Shown: positions 20,797-31,039 of the stretch, in pieces | Layout of the letters: each line of letters begins with the position of its first letter | How positions within the stretch are numbered: position 1 is the stretch's first letter | NCBI GenBank assembly: GCA_037043015.1 | Contig: CM073322.1 | Location: forward strand, 20,223,601 to 20,287,600 | Source of the DNA: Bryum argenteum | Lineage: Eukaryota; Streptophyta; Bryopsida; Bryales; Bryaceae | Length of the DNA stretch: 64,000 bases | Reading direction: 5' to 3' | The notes under the pieces: generated by a model | Database searches by the model: none | Told to the model about the DNA's origin: nothing | Seen by the model: the letters and a program-made list of their open reading frames with translations, nothing else | Made by a program: the position numbers and the translations under genes

Positions 20797-21999
20797 ATGG
20801 GATCCGTCATGCCGGGGAAAGGCAGCGGCTCCAGCATGCGCAAGCAACAGGGTCTTTTCGACAGCAAGGATCCCAGCAGTGTCGATGCGGAGGCGGAGAC
20901 GGCGGAGAAATTGCAATCTGATAATATTCGGTTCGTGTTCAGCACCGAGCGGGAAGGCCTGCTGGCTATTGGTACGTTCGCCTTGGAGCAGCTGCAGTCG
21001 ATCCGGAACACCATCGACGGGCGCCAGAAAGGAGCTCTCGATCCAGCAGCAGCAGCTGACAACGAGCGCTCGGTGGTCAACTTACTCGCTCTGGATGAGG
21101 ACGTGATGCAAAGCTCCGACGACGAGGATCAGCTGCAACGCAGCTGGCTTGCTGCCCGCCAAGTCTGCGACCTCCCCGTCTTCGGCGACTCTGTCGACGA
21201 CGCCGCCGCCGAATCCGACAACGACCAAGCGCCGTCACCAAGCCCAGCCGCACAAAATTTAAGTAGCGTGCAACAGGTGAGCTACATCTGCTGGTCGATT
21301 CGAAAGTGGCAGCCATTCCATGCCATCTGTTGCCCCTTCATGGACTGAATTTGCCTTGGCAGGATGAATGCAGGGCACTCACTCTCTACAACGGAAATTC
21401 GAATGTCTATCCTCCTGCGGAGAGGACGCCGGTCTTCACTCTGGCACCGGAGCTTCAGAGCGCGCTGAAACAGCCTTTTCTGCCACACTGGACCGATTCA
21501 GTGCCGCTTCCGCTTCCAATTGCGAACGTGAATGAGCCGGGTTCCTTTGCAGACAACGACTACTATTCTTCGCGGCTCTGCGGCTTTTTCAACAAGAAGT
21601 TGCCGAGATCGAAGCGGATGCCTTTAGTCCCCGCCGCAACAGGGGAGGACAGCAACAGGATCATTCCCATTAAGAAAGCTTCTATGCTCGAACCCAAAAA
21701 GTCATCGTTCCTGAATTTCGTTGCGCAAGGCGAAGCTATGCCCTCGCTCAGGAAGCTCGCGAAATTGTGGAAGTCTTCTTGCACGTCGTCGTCTGCCAGG
21801 ATTGCTCCCGAACGGAATGCATCGCCGCAGAGAACACCCCAGGTAACAAACCAGCCACTTGCTCCCAATCATACACCGCCGGAACAAATACATGTACCAG
21901 AATTAGAGTACATGAATTCCGTTCAAGTTCACTTTGCAGGTACTCAAAGAAGAATGTAACAGTTGCACTATATCCCCTCGCATCTACTCACCGGCGTAG
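20797..21999 (+). CDS. IGT-motif protein, possibly LAZY/DRO1-like (three exons)
   Basis: My model: exon 1 20797-21276 (ATG; 160 codons), intron 21277-21362 (GT...GGCAG), exon 2 21363-21842 (160 codons), intron 21843-21939 (GT...TGCAG), exon 3 21940-21999 ending TAG; 339 aa. If the last donor is not used, the frame runs on to 21959. Residues about 48-60 (EREGLLAIGTFAL) contain GLLAIGT, which fits the G-x-L-(A/T)-I-G-T motif that names the IGT family of gravitropism regulators. The rest is acidic, then a basic KKLPRSKRMP-like stretch and SFLNF. I cannot align other conserved LAZY regions, so the family call rests on one motif. An overlapping upstream ATG at 20774 opens another frame. Confidence 0.5.
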
Positions 22000-23345
22000 T
22001 CTTGGATCAGGACATAGCCCATCTGAAACCTCTCCTTTCCAATGAAATTACATAATCATGTTTGCTAATCAGTTGATCTCCAGTAAAGAACCGAGTCACA
22101 AAATTCACGAATGTGCTGGAAAGGAGATAAATCCTTTCACTAGTACATGCATCATAATCAGAGATGTTCGAACGAATTTTTTCTAAACAAAAGTCGACAG
22201 ACCCCAACTTAAACATGCTCAGCCGTTCAAAACTATACATCCAACCGTCACTTACATTTGAGTAAAAACGCAGCAGTATACTGGTCCGAATTGTAGCATC
22301 GAGTACCATAATGCTCACTCAGGACCACTCACAATGTGTGCAATCAAATGTATCCTGTGCACTCAAATTGATTTGTACATCCTCATTGCTAGCAGGCACA
22401 AATTGTCCCAGATTTTAGGGTTGCAGCTTTTTGATAGATTCCAGATCTGGAACGATGCTTTGCATTGACGTGAAAGGTGTGGTGGTGTGATCAGGTTCCG
22501 CCGCCTTCCGGTCCCCGCGGCGCAGAAGGCAGGAGAAGAGTGCAAGCGCATGAGCGAATGACCTTGGACAACCAAGGACACTGGATCAAGGACGATGAAG
22601 ACTGTGAGTTTGCTGCTTTTCTCTTTAACACGACTCGCTAACACCATCATGTTCTACCGACAGCCGAATGATACATAGAACCAGGCGCTCCGTCGCACTG
22701 GTATAGAGCTTACACACACAAATTTACTATTCTAGTATAACAGTGCTAGATTTTCGAAGTCGTCGGACTCCATTTTACCACAAATTAATGAAATCAATTT
22801 GTCTTGAACGACCTTCATACAATTTTCCTCTTGCATGAGTCTTATATACGATCATATGTGATTACTAGCGAATGCTCGGGACTGAGTTGGTCTGTGTCTG
22901 GATCAGTCGTTGTACTTGAGATGTGAACAACCACATGAGCTAGTACCGTCAATGTGGGAGAGCGCTGAAGTTTCGAACAAACAGAAACTGCCATGCACCG
23001 AGGATCGATCCGAAACGAGGATGCTGCCGAAACTAGCTTTTGTAGAATGATCCTTCCACCGTGTCTACTCTAGCGATGCATTTGGGATTGTTCCACTGTC
23101 GTAGAACAATGATATGTACATACAAATGAATGTACTTTGTGCACATTCTTCAACACAGGGGTGTAGATTTGACTGAATAAGATACGAATGCATTTCTTAA
23201 TGTATTCAAGTAAACGTTTATTCTGCTTACAGGTTGGAAATTTTTGGTTTCCATTATTTTTATATATGAGGTGCCGTTGTCGCCTTGTTACTTGTCGTCA
23301 GGTCCTTGCATGCGCTTTTACATGACTATCATTAGAATCTGCCGA
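22000..23345. other. Downstream flank of the IGT-motif gene
   Basis: Presumably includes its 3' untranslated region. ORFs near 22007-22318 and 22363-22650 (minus) have no domains. No repeats are recognised. Confidence 0.35.
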
Positions 23346-23349
23346 TTAA

Positions 23350-23609
23350 CCCCTAAAGGTCCTTGATACAAAATTGTTTAAATTATCAAAAAGAACCTTC
23401 TTCTACTTCAGGTGCAAAGAAACTCAATCTGAGCATTGATTAGAAGATCCAACCGTAGGATCTTGAAGTTAACTTGACCCTTTTCTCGAATGTCAAATTT
23501 GAACTGTTAATTTTTCTCCAATTTTGAGATTATAATGGTCAAAGTTAGCTGAATTTTCTCCCTGTGGAAATTCCAAAAAGCGATTTCCGCTCTCTTGGAC
23601 CTTTAGGGG
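23350..23609. mobile_element. TTAA-flanked 260 bp MITE (piggyBac-like)
   Basis: Perfect 13 bp terminal inverted repeats CCCCTAAAGGTCC, flanked by TTAA at 23346-23349 and 23610-23613. Non-coding. Part of the interior (the gatccaaccgtaggatctt region) resembles stretches in the longer TTAA elements. Confidence 0.88.
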
Positions 23610-24261
23610 TTAAGCTACTATGAACTTGGTTGAGCTTATCGTAATATTTTGCTATCCATCTTCATAAGAATGCAAAATGTCTCAAGTGTAATCAAATACA
23701 TACTCCCCTAAAAGCGTGACCCCCACATCTCCTCATTTTGCACATAAACATCACGTCTAGTTGCATTTTCTTGCCACCAAGGTGGTTATCTGGGGACATG
23801 TGCTTAGCTGCTTGGCTAGAAACTTGTGAAGTGATACCGTCTGTTTTAAATTTAAAAAGTATCAAGGCGACTGTATTGAGCACCTTCCTTGGGTGAGACT
23901 ACAAATCATCATGTAAACTCGAATCTATTTTAAAAAACCACTCGAGAGCTTCCAAAGATTCAATTGGCCAATTTTTGGGTGAGGCATAGAAGTACAAGCA
24001 AGCCTTCCGCTGACTCGTCCTCAATGATAAGGGTTGCCCCTATCTAGTTGCTAAACTACCAAGGTAAGGGCTCACTTTAATAGTTTGTTTTTTTATATAT
24101 CATCTAATTAATTTCTTGAATGAAAAAGTACATTGTTCCACAACCAAAAGCACAATTAACAATAAGATAATAAATCCTAAAAATTTATAGTCAAGCCACC
24201 GAAGTGATGTCATTTCCCCGTCTCTCGGCATCGAGCTCCTGCTCTCATCAAATTCACCTCA

Positions 24262-24432
24262 CTTGTTATGAATTCTTGCTCTCTCTATATCAAGGAGAGG
24301 ACAAACCCTTGTTTGTTTTGCCGTGAATTTTTGTTCTCCTTGTATCAAGGAGAGGACAAGATTTGTCTTGCCATGAATTCTTGCTCTCCTTGTATCAGGG
24401 AGAGAACTAACTCTAGTTTGTCTTGTTACGCG
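24262..24432. repeat. Tandem repeat, ~57-62 bp unit, nearly three copies
   Basis: Units share GAATTCTTGCTCTC, TATCAAGGAGAGGACAA and TTTGTCTTG with small variations. A related phrase occurs inverted near 11725-11755, so the unit is dispersed. The minus-strand ORF across it is an artefact of the repeat. Confidence 0.65.
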
Positions 24433-25315
24433 TGAAAGTTGCCACTTTTTTGAATAGCTTTCTTTCTTGAATAGCTTCTTTCTCACCCATCACTTACACT
24501 TGCAACCATCTCTTGTGTGCGTTGGGGCCTACTCTCCCGAAAGCCGCATGCTATATAGAGGGCCTTATCATCGCCCTCCCCAAGTAGGCATTGGAGGGTG
24601 GTTTGGGGAGATGGGACAAAGGATGCTCTTATCCTAGGACACGGTCTTCTAACACATATAGATAACAAAAAAGTAAAAGTGTAGAATGTTTCTTTCGAAG
24701 GTTAAACTATTCTACTTTTGAACTTTTGACTTCGTAAATGGGACAAACAAATCCCAAATTGCAAAATCCAAACCCTAAAACAAAACTCCAAGACCATTCA
24801 CACATAACTGGATGCAATGAGACCTGGCCTTCATCCCCGGCGTATCAGACACCCATTTATACCCGGCGGGCCAGAGACTCGATCATACCCGGCATTCCAC
24901 CCTGTTTGCAGATCAACGTCGTCGTCAGGGTCCTCGGCACGCACAGGCAGCCAGAGATGGAGTTTTCCAATCCGCAGATCGGTTAATCTGTGTACGACTG
25001 CTGCACATTTGACCAATTCTTTCACCTCTTTCATATCTGCCAATTCTTTATACGCTTCTCACACATGAGTGATAAGTTGAGTGGTTGTTAGTGTCATTCG
25101 TTAGGCTCCCCGGAAGTTCAATGTCGGTGTTTGACCATCTGATCGCTCCATTACTCTCCACGATTGCTCACAACATGGTTGCAAGCTGGGATTCTCGATC
25201 GTGAAGGCGTTTGCGACTCGGATGATACCCTATCATCCACTTAGGGTTGCTCGGATCCGAGCATGGTGCAATTTTAGGGCTTAAAGAATCGATTCTGGGT
25301 TGGGTTGGGTTAACG

Positions 25316-26837
25316 ATGGCGCGAATCGAGTGCGGAGCGAAACTGGGGCTGGTGGCAGCGGCGACGTTTTTTTTGCTATTGCAGGCGAGGTTGTTTGCAG
25401 TGCAGTCGAAGTACGCAGACCGGATAGCACAGGCAGTGGATGGCGAGACTAAGTGCTCACGCAGTAAGCGAGCTCTGATCGATCAATATAGCGCGCAGCA
25501 GGGGAGAATCGTGGCCTTGGAGGATGAGAAGGAGAAGCTGGAGAGTAAGTACGCGCAGCTGAATGCACTCGTGGGGGAGTATCGCCGTCACGGGAAGGAA
25601 GCAGCTACGAAAACAACAACTGAGGGCCAGAAAACTGTCGCTGCGGTCGTGATCATGGCTTGTAATCGCCCCGATTACCTCGATCGAACCCTAAATTCCG
25701 TCCTCAAGTATCAACGCCCAATTGCTCAAAAATTCCCTCTCTTTGTCTTTCAGGTACATTTCATTCCCTAATACCCAAAGTGGAGCTCGCATCCTCAATT
25801 ATACGTCTCCTGTGCTCAATCAAAACAACATTATTCCTCTAGAGAATGTCAAGTTCATGAGATAGGTAGGAGCAGTTATGAGTGTTCATTGTCTTGGGTT
25901 TGTTGTTTGTGCGGCGCAGGATGGGGCCAATGAGGAGGTGAAAGCGAAAGCGAGCAGTTTCGCAGGCGTGGGGTATGTGCAACATCGGGAAGGTGATCCG
26001 CCGACAAGGAATCCAGGGGAGATAGTGGCCTACTACAAAATAGCCCGCCACTACAAGTTCACACTCTCAGAGCTTTTCGATGTGCGGGGGTTCGAGAAGG
26101 TGATCATTTTAGAGGACGATATGGAGATATCGCCCGATTTCTTCACCTATTTTGAAGCCACCGCGACTGTCTTGGACTGCGATAAGACAGTGGTGGCCGT
26201 ATCCTCCTGGAATGACAACGGCCAGAAGCAGTTTGTGAGCGACGCCGAGGCTCTGTACAGGTCGGATTTCTTCCCCGGACTTGGGTGGATGCTCACCCGG
26301 GAGTTTTGGGACGAGCTTTCTCCGATCTGGCCGGAAGCTTATTGGGACGACTGGCTGCGATTGAACTCCACTCGCAAGGGTCGCCAGTTCATTCGCCCGG
26401 AGGTGTGCCGAACTTACAACTTCGGTGAGCACGGCTCTAGCATGGGCCAATTCTATTACCAGTACTTGGTGCCCATCAAGCTGAACGACAAGCTCGTGGA
26501 CTGGAAGTCTAAAGACATGAACATGCTGAGCGAAGAGAAGTATAACAAAGAGTTGGCAAGAATGATCGCCGCTGCCCTGCCTGTGACCAACGTCGACATG
26601 GACTGGCTTCACATTGTGGAGAGGACGCACCAGGACATCCGCTTGATATATGAGAGTCAGCGGGACTTCGAACGGTTTGCACGGAAGTTCGGTGTATTTG
26701 AGGAATGGAAAGATGGCATTCCGAGGACATCGTACAGGGGAGTTGTCGTATTCAGACACAAGGGAAGCAGGAGAGTGTTTCTCATTCGACCTGATTCTCT
26801 AGAAGCACTTGGCTGGAAGGATAATCGTCTCAAGTAG
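25316..26837 (+). CDS. CGL1: GnTI, alpha-1,3-mannosyl-glycoprotein 2-beta-GlcNAc transferase
   Basis: Golgi type II membrane enzyme (family GT13) that adds GlcNAc from UDP-GlcNAc to Man5GlcNAc2, the gateway to complex N-glycans. Exon 1 25316-25753 (146 codons), intron 25754-25919 (166 bp, GT-AG, phase 0), exon 2 25920-26837 ending TAG; 451 aa, close to the 444 aa of Arabidopsis. A short cytosolic tail is followed by a membrane segment at about 9-26, a predicted coiled-coil stem around 63-92, and the catalytic domain from VVIMACNRP (111-119). The metal-binding EDD is at 211-213 (VIILEDDMEI). Further hallmarks are SSWNDNGQKQF, YRSDFFPGLGWML, AYWDDWLR, CRTYNFGEHGSS and EEWKDG(I)PRT. The in-frame TTG at 25247 is not the start. 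Only one coding intron is present, far fewer than in Arabidopsis. Confidence 0.96.
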
Positions 26838-28488
26838 AACCTCTCGCTAGTCCCTACAACTTTACAATCCGGAAGTTCTGTAATCAGGTTGCAGGACACA
26901 ATCAAACACACTTCCTCGCCATGATGCCGGATTCCTCGTATCAAGCCAACTACTGGAAACGTGCACAGACACCGACACAGCTTGCAGGGGTCTCCGTCCC
27001 ATGCACAGAGTAGGATGCTGGCATCCGGACTGGATCCACAGGAGACCCTCCATTCAGGGACTCGCTGAATTTGATGGCAGCAATTCAGATGTCTGGAGAA
27101 TGATTGGAGTATGAAAATCGAGGAACTTAACTGATTCAGATCGTTCTCCGCCTCTTGTAGCTTATAGATTAGGTTAGATTGGATCACCCTTGATGTAGTC
27201 GGTGTGCACCCAGTGATCAGGTGCTCATACCATTTGCAGTCGATACGTTATGTGTTCTGAGTGATCATACTCTTCAAATCACATTGAACACCAAATGTTA
27301 GCACAATGCAGGATTTTCGAACCAATGGCCATATCTTGAAAGATGCACTATTATTTTCAGCGGCCGGTGGCACCTTGTGAAGTCATGCATATCCAATTTT
27401 GATAATTTACATATCCAAGTTTGATAAATTACATACCCAATTTTTGGATATATCTTTAATCATGTTAAGTAAGATTTCATAGAAGGTAAAAACAATCTTA
27501 TTCAACTTAGATTTGCCATCATCCATTGAATATGGTACAGTGACATTGTCAAGGTTTGCCACCATCACCTGAATATGGCTCAATACACTAGATGTGGCTA
27601 TGCCACGTTGTCAATATTTGCTATTTTTCATTGGATATGGCACAACAATAATTTCAACAAAAGCATGAGCAATTCATGTTGTGTTGAATTAGAACATTAT
27701 GGAGGCTTGATAATTTGTATAATGATTTACTCAACTTTTATAATGATTCACTCAACCTTTATAATGATTTCCTCAACCTTTATATTCTGATAAACAAAGT
27801 AATGTACACTTGCTCCACTTGTTCCTATCATGATGAATGCAGTGTGCAAATCATGACTAAGGTAGGTGTTCCTTAAAGCGACCATGACTTTAGATTCACC
27901 CCTAACGGTGAGTAGCCTTTACACAACCAACAATCCTCATAACTGCCCTCTTTTTATGTAAGATGCAAATTTTTGAGTTTCAACACATAGCCCATTGTGA
28001 ACACTAATTTCCACGTAACACTAAGTAACAACTCTTGTGTAATAGAAAAATGTCCCAAATACATCACATAAGTATACCCCCAAAGTAAATGTCTTACACT
28101 CAATCTGTATATAAAACACCATATGGGGTATACTCGTTGATATATTGCATGGGGTACCCTGAACACTTTTCTAATTCTAGTAGTGTACTGATCGCTAGGA
28201 CAACACCCTGTAGGGGCTTATGTAGCATCTTTAGCATCACATTCTTTAGCATTTTCGAGTGTTCACTAAAAGTATGGGAATGGGCAGCAGCCACTTCTGT
28301 TCGGGGTTAGCAATCACACATCCATGAGGAGATCCACTTCGTTGCGGAGCTGAGGGCGATGCGAACGTGAATCTTTCATGTGTGCAGCAAGCTTTGGGTG
28401 TTCATTCTGATCGAAAATTGCCCGTGATTACAACAAGGTGCGTCGAATTGCGTCATTTCCAACAGCTTCTCGTCTCTTCTGTTTCTAG
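26838..28488. other. Intergenic between GnTI and the SICKLE-like gene
   Basis: Begins with the presumed GnTI 3' untranslated region. Near 27720-27780 a short phrase (aatgattyactcaacytttat) repeats three times. Near 28000-28040 lies a fragment of the CACAAGAG-type repeat. No gene is seen. Confidence 0.4.
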
Positions 28489-28789
28489 GTACGCACTTTC
28501 ACCTCTTCAAACTCCATCTCGTGTCTGCTTTAGGGTTTTTCAGCATTTTGCATCAGCCTCAAACTTCGATTCATTTCAGCGTCACCATATTTAGGGTTTA
28601 GGGTGCTTCCGTACAAACTCAAAATTGGACAGCGCGATTCGGACATTTAGAGGCTGTTTTTAAGTAGTTGAGAGCAATGACAGCATCAGGAAAGTAAAGG
28701 CCAGTTATCGAAGACATTAAATTATTCAAGCCTCTGTTTGGTTTTTGTAACCCTAAAGAGGTTGAGAGGGTTTGCAGGTTGTTGTTGCG

Positions 28790-29377
28790 ATGGAAGATCC
28801 GGAGGCGCGTAAAGCGAGGCTAAGGGCGATGCGGGAGCAAGCGGAGGGGGTGTCTCAAAGCGGAGCTCCAGAGATGAATGCTTCTGCAAAGCTTGCCAAC
28901 CCGTTCGAAGAGGCAGCGCCCACGTCTGATGGTCACGCTCCCCGATTCAATTACTACTCCAACCCTGCAGCGGGCTTCGTGCACACGAAACGGAAGGAGC
29001 CAGGACAAGTTCCTAATCCTCATCCTCATCCATGGAGACCGAACATTGCCCCATTGCCTCCTCCTCCATTGTACCATCCCCAGCAGCAAGGCTTTGCTCC
29101 TGCACCTTCCCTGCTGCGCCCTGGCGACGGGACCTGGCCCAAGAGGCCGAACTTTGGCCCCCCTGGGCGAGGAGGTCGAGGGCCCGGGCCTGGAAGAGGA
29201 GGATTTCCAGGACGAAATGAAGGCTATCAAGGAAGAGGACGAGGAAATGATGGCAATCAAGGAAGAGGACGAGGAAGAGGAAGAGGAGGTGGTGCACCAG
29301 CTTCTGCAAGGGAGCATCCCGAGCTGTTCTACCAGAAGTCCATGGTTGAAGATCCATGGCGGCATCTCTTGCCGTGA
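28790..29377 (+). CDS. SIC: SICKLE-like proline/RG-rich protein (195 aa)
   Basis: Starts at ATG 28790 (MEDPEARKARLRAMREQAE), matching the short charged N-terminus of plant SICKLE, a nuclear protein linked to miRNA biogenesis and intron-lariat metabolism in Arabidopsis. The middle is Pro-rich (HPHPWRP, PLPPPPLYHP), with FNYYSNPAAGF near residue 50-60. The next segment (about 120-170) is packed with RG/RGG units. The C-terminus FYQKSMVEDPWRHL is the part I regard as most diagnostic. At 195 aa it is shorter than the Arabidopsis protein. The coding part is a single exon. TTTGCAG just upstream (acceptor at 28776) and CTAG|GTACGC (donor at 28489) suggest a 5' UTR intron of about 288 bp. The RG-rich domain could reflect another RNA-binding protein class, but both ends fit SICKLE. 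Confidence 0.75.
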   Translation: MEDPEARKARLRAMREQAEGVSQSGAPEMNASAKLANPFEEAAPTSDGHAPRFNYYSNPAAGFVHTKRKEPGQVPNPHPHPWRPNIAPLPPPPLYHPQQQGFAPAPSLLRPGDGTWPKRPNFGPPGRGGRGPGPGRGGFPGRNEGYQGRGRGNDGNQGRGRGRGRGGGAPASAREHPELFYQKSMVEDPWRHLLP

Positions 29378-30199
29378 CGAAATTGCTCCTCGCCTCATGA
29401 AAGCGGAGGATCATGTATAGTAACACCCGAGAGGTTTTTAACTTGCTGAATCACGAACTTGCAATTTCCTTTACTGTCTGCATGTTTCTTCGATGAATCT
29501 GAATGTCCTTGCTGTGAGGAGGGTGATATTCACCTCTTTCCCGCTCTAAAAGTGGAGGATACTATGCATGCAATCTTGTATCTATGCCTTTTGAATCGCG
29601 AACTTGCACCGCTCGTGAGCAGTCTCGATGAGGATTGTGTTGCTGAAGGACGTGTGCATGTTTCTATAATCGGATCGAATGTTAAGAAACGTGTCTGCCG
29701 AGGGCATGTAATTGTGTTGCTGAAGTCATTTTTGAGTAACGTTCGCTTTTTTTATTTGTGTCAAATTGAGGGTTAGGTAGGTGTCTGTTGCAACAATAAC
29801 AAGTTGATGTTTGTCTTACCTTATTCCTATCTGAAGGGCGTCTGCATGTTACTTTGATCAAGATTGGATGGTTGAATAGGTTTCTGCTGCAAATACTGCA
29901 GAGTTCATGTGATTCTGCCTTTCTAGCAGACTTTATATGTTACCACCCTTACAATCGTGAGCAATACATTTGGATGAAGGACGAGGCCCTTGTGGATTAC
30001 TGTAATGCACTAGAGTTTTGGAGTGAAAATGGTTCGAAGAAACTGGAATGACCAACATGGAGGGAAGTGAAATCAACATGGTGATACGAATTATACAGAA
30101 TGTGACTTCCATGATACTAAGTCAAATGAAAGCAAGTCCAAGGAGGTTGAAGATGTAACACAGAGATCACATAGATTGAAAGTGAATACGATGAAGTCG
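29378..30199. other. 3' flank of the SICKLE-like gene
   Basis: Short ORFs (29459-29776, 29854-30051) occur without recognisable domains. Part is probably 3' untranslated sequence. Confidence 0.35.
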
Positions 30200-31015
30200 A
30201 GAGTCTACCGGAATGTCTACACATTCATCGGTGAAAGGAATATAAACAATTACAAATACTTCATACACTATCCACAAGCATGTGTTACCATTCCTAACTT
30301 CAATTTGAATGTTTAGTCTAGCTTGAAAATTTGAAATAAGCTCAAGCGTTTGTTCTTTAGATTTTGTAGCTCATTCTCGATGCATAATTTGGATCACTTC
30401 CACTTCATGCTACAATCTAAGTGAGTTCTAAATAGCCTTGATGTTTGAAACAATCTCTATCAAAGCTTGTGGAAGCCCTCCCCCCTCTATCAAAGCTTGT
30501 GGAAGCCCTCCCCACACCTTTACACTGCTACACTAAAAGGTGAAGGGTGACTAAAAGGTGAAGGGTGATGCATGGAAAACTCAGTGATATCTCCCATGGG
30601 CTAGATACTAAGCTCAAATTTGTTTACTATTCTTGCCGATTTTAAGGGATGACTTATCAATCAACAATAAATGCTATACATCATATATTTTTAAAATTGC
30701 TCCACCACAACACAAGAGGAAGAGATATAGATCATGCATCGTGAATGAGCTTTAGTATCTGAAGAACAAACTTGCAAGCTCATTTCAAATTTGCAAGCCA
30801 GAATGAACCTTCAAATTGAAGCAAAGAATGGTAACACTTGTTTGTAAATATAGTATATAGAATTTGTCATCGTTTACATTCTCTTCATTGATGTATTTGT
30901 AAAATTGTATTGAAGCTGTAGTAGTCCTCATGTGGTTGCAATGCACAGGCAATGTTCGAAGTTGATAGAAAAGCTGTCCCTCAATGCTGAAATTGAATCA
31001 TCTGGAGGGTACTGT
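30200..31015. repeat. Fold-back element, copy 2
   Basis: The left part (about 30210-30400) and the right part (about 30720-31015) are imperfect inverses and match the arms of the element at 139-1066. A short duplication (ctatcaaagcttgtggaagc, twice near 30470-30510) lies in the centre. The right end (GGAGGGTACTGTACAAG) lies about 25 bp from the CstF50 stop codon. Confidence 0.6.
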
Positions 31016-31039
31016 ACAAGGACATTGAAAACTCTGAGA

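Noticed and set aside
28820-29426. Long minus-strand ORFs opposite the SICKLE-like gene
   Set aside because: They are shadows of the RG- and Pro-rich coding sequence; Ser and Leu runs reflect its codon bias.
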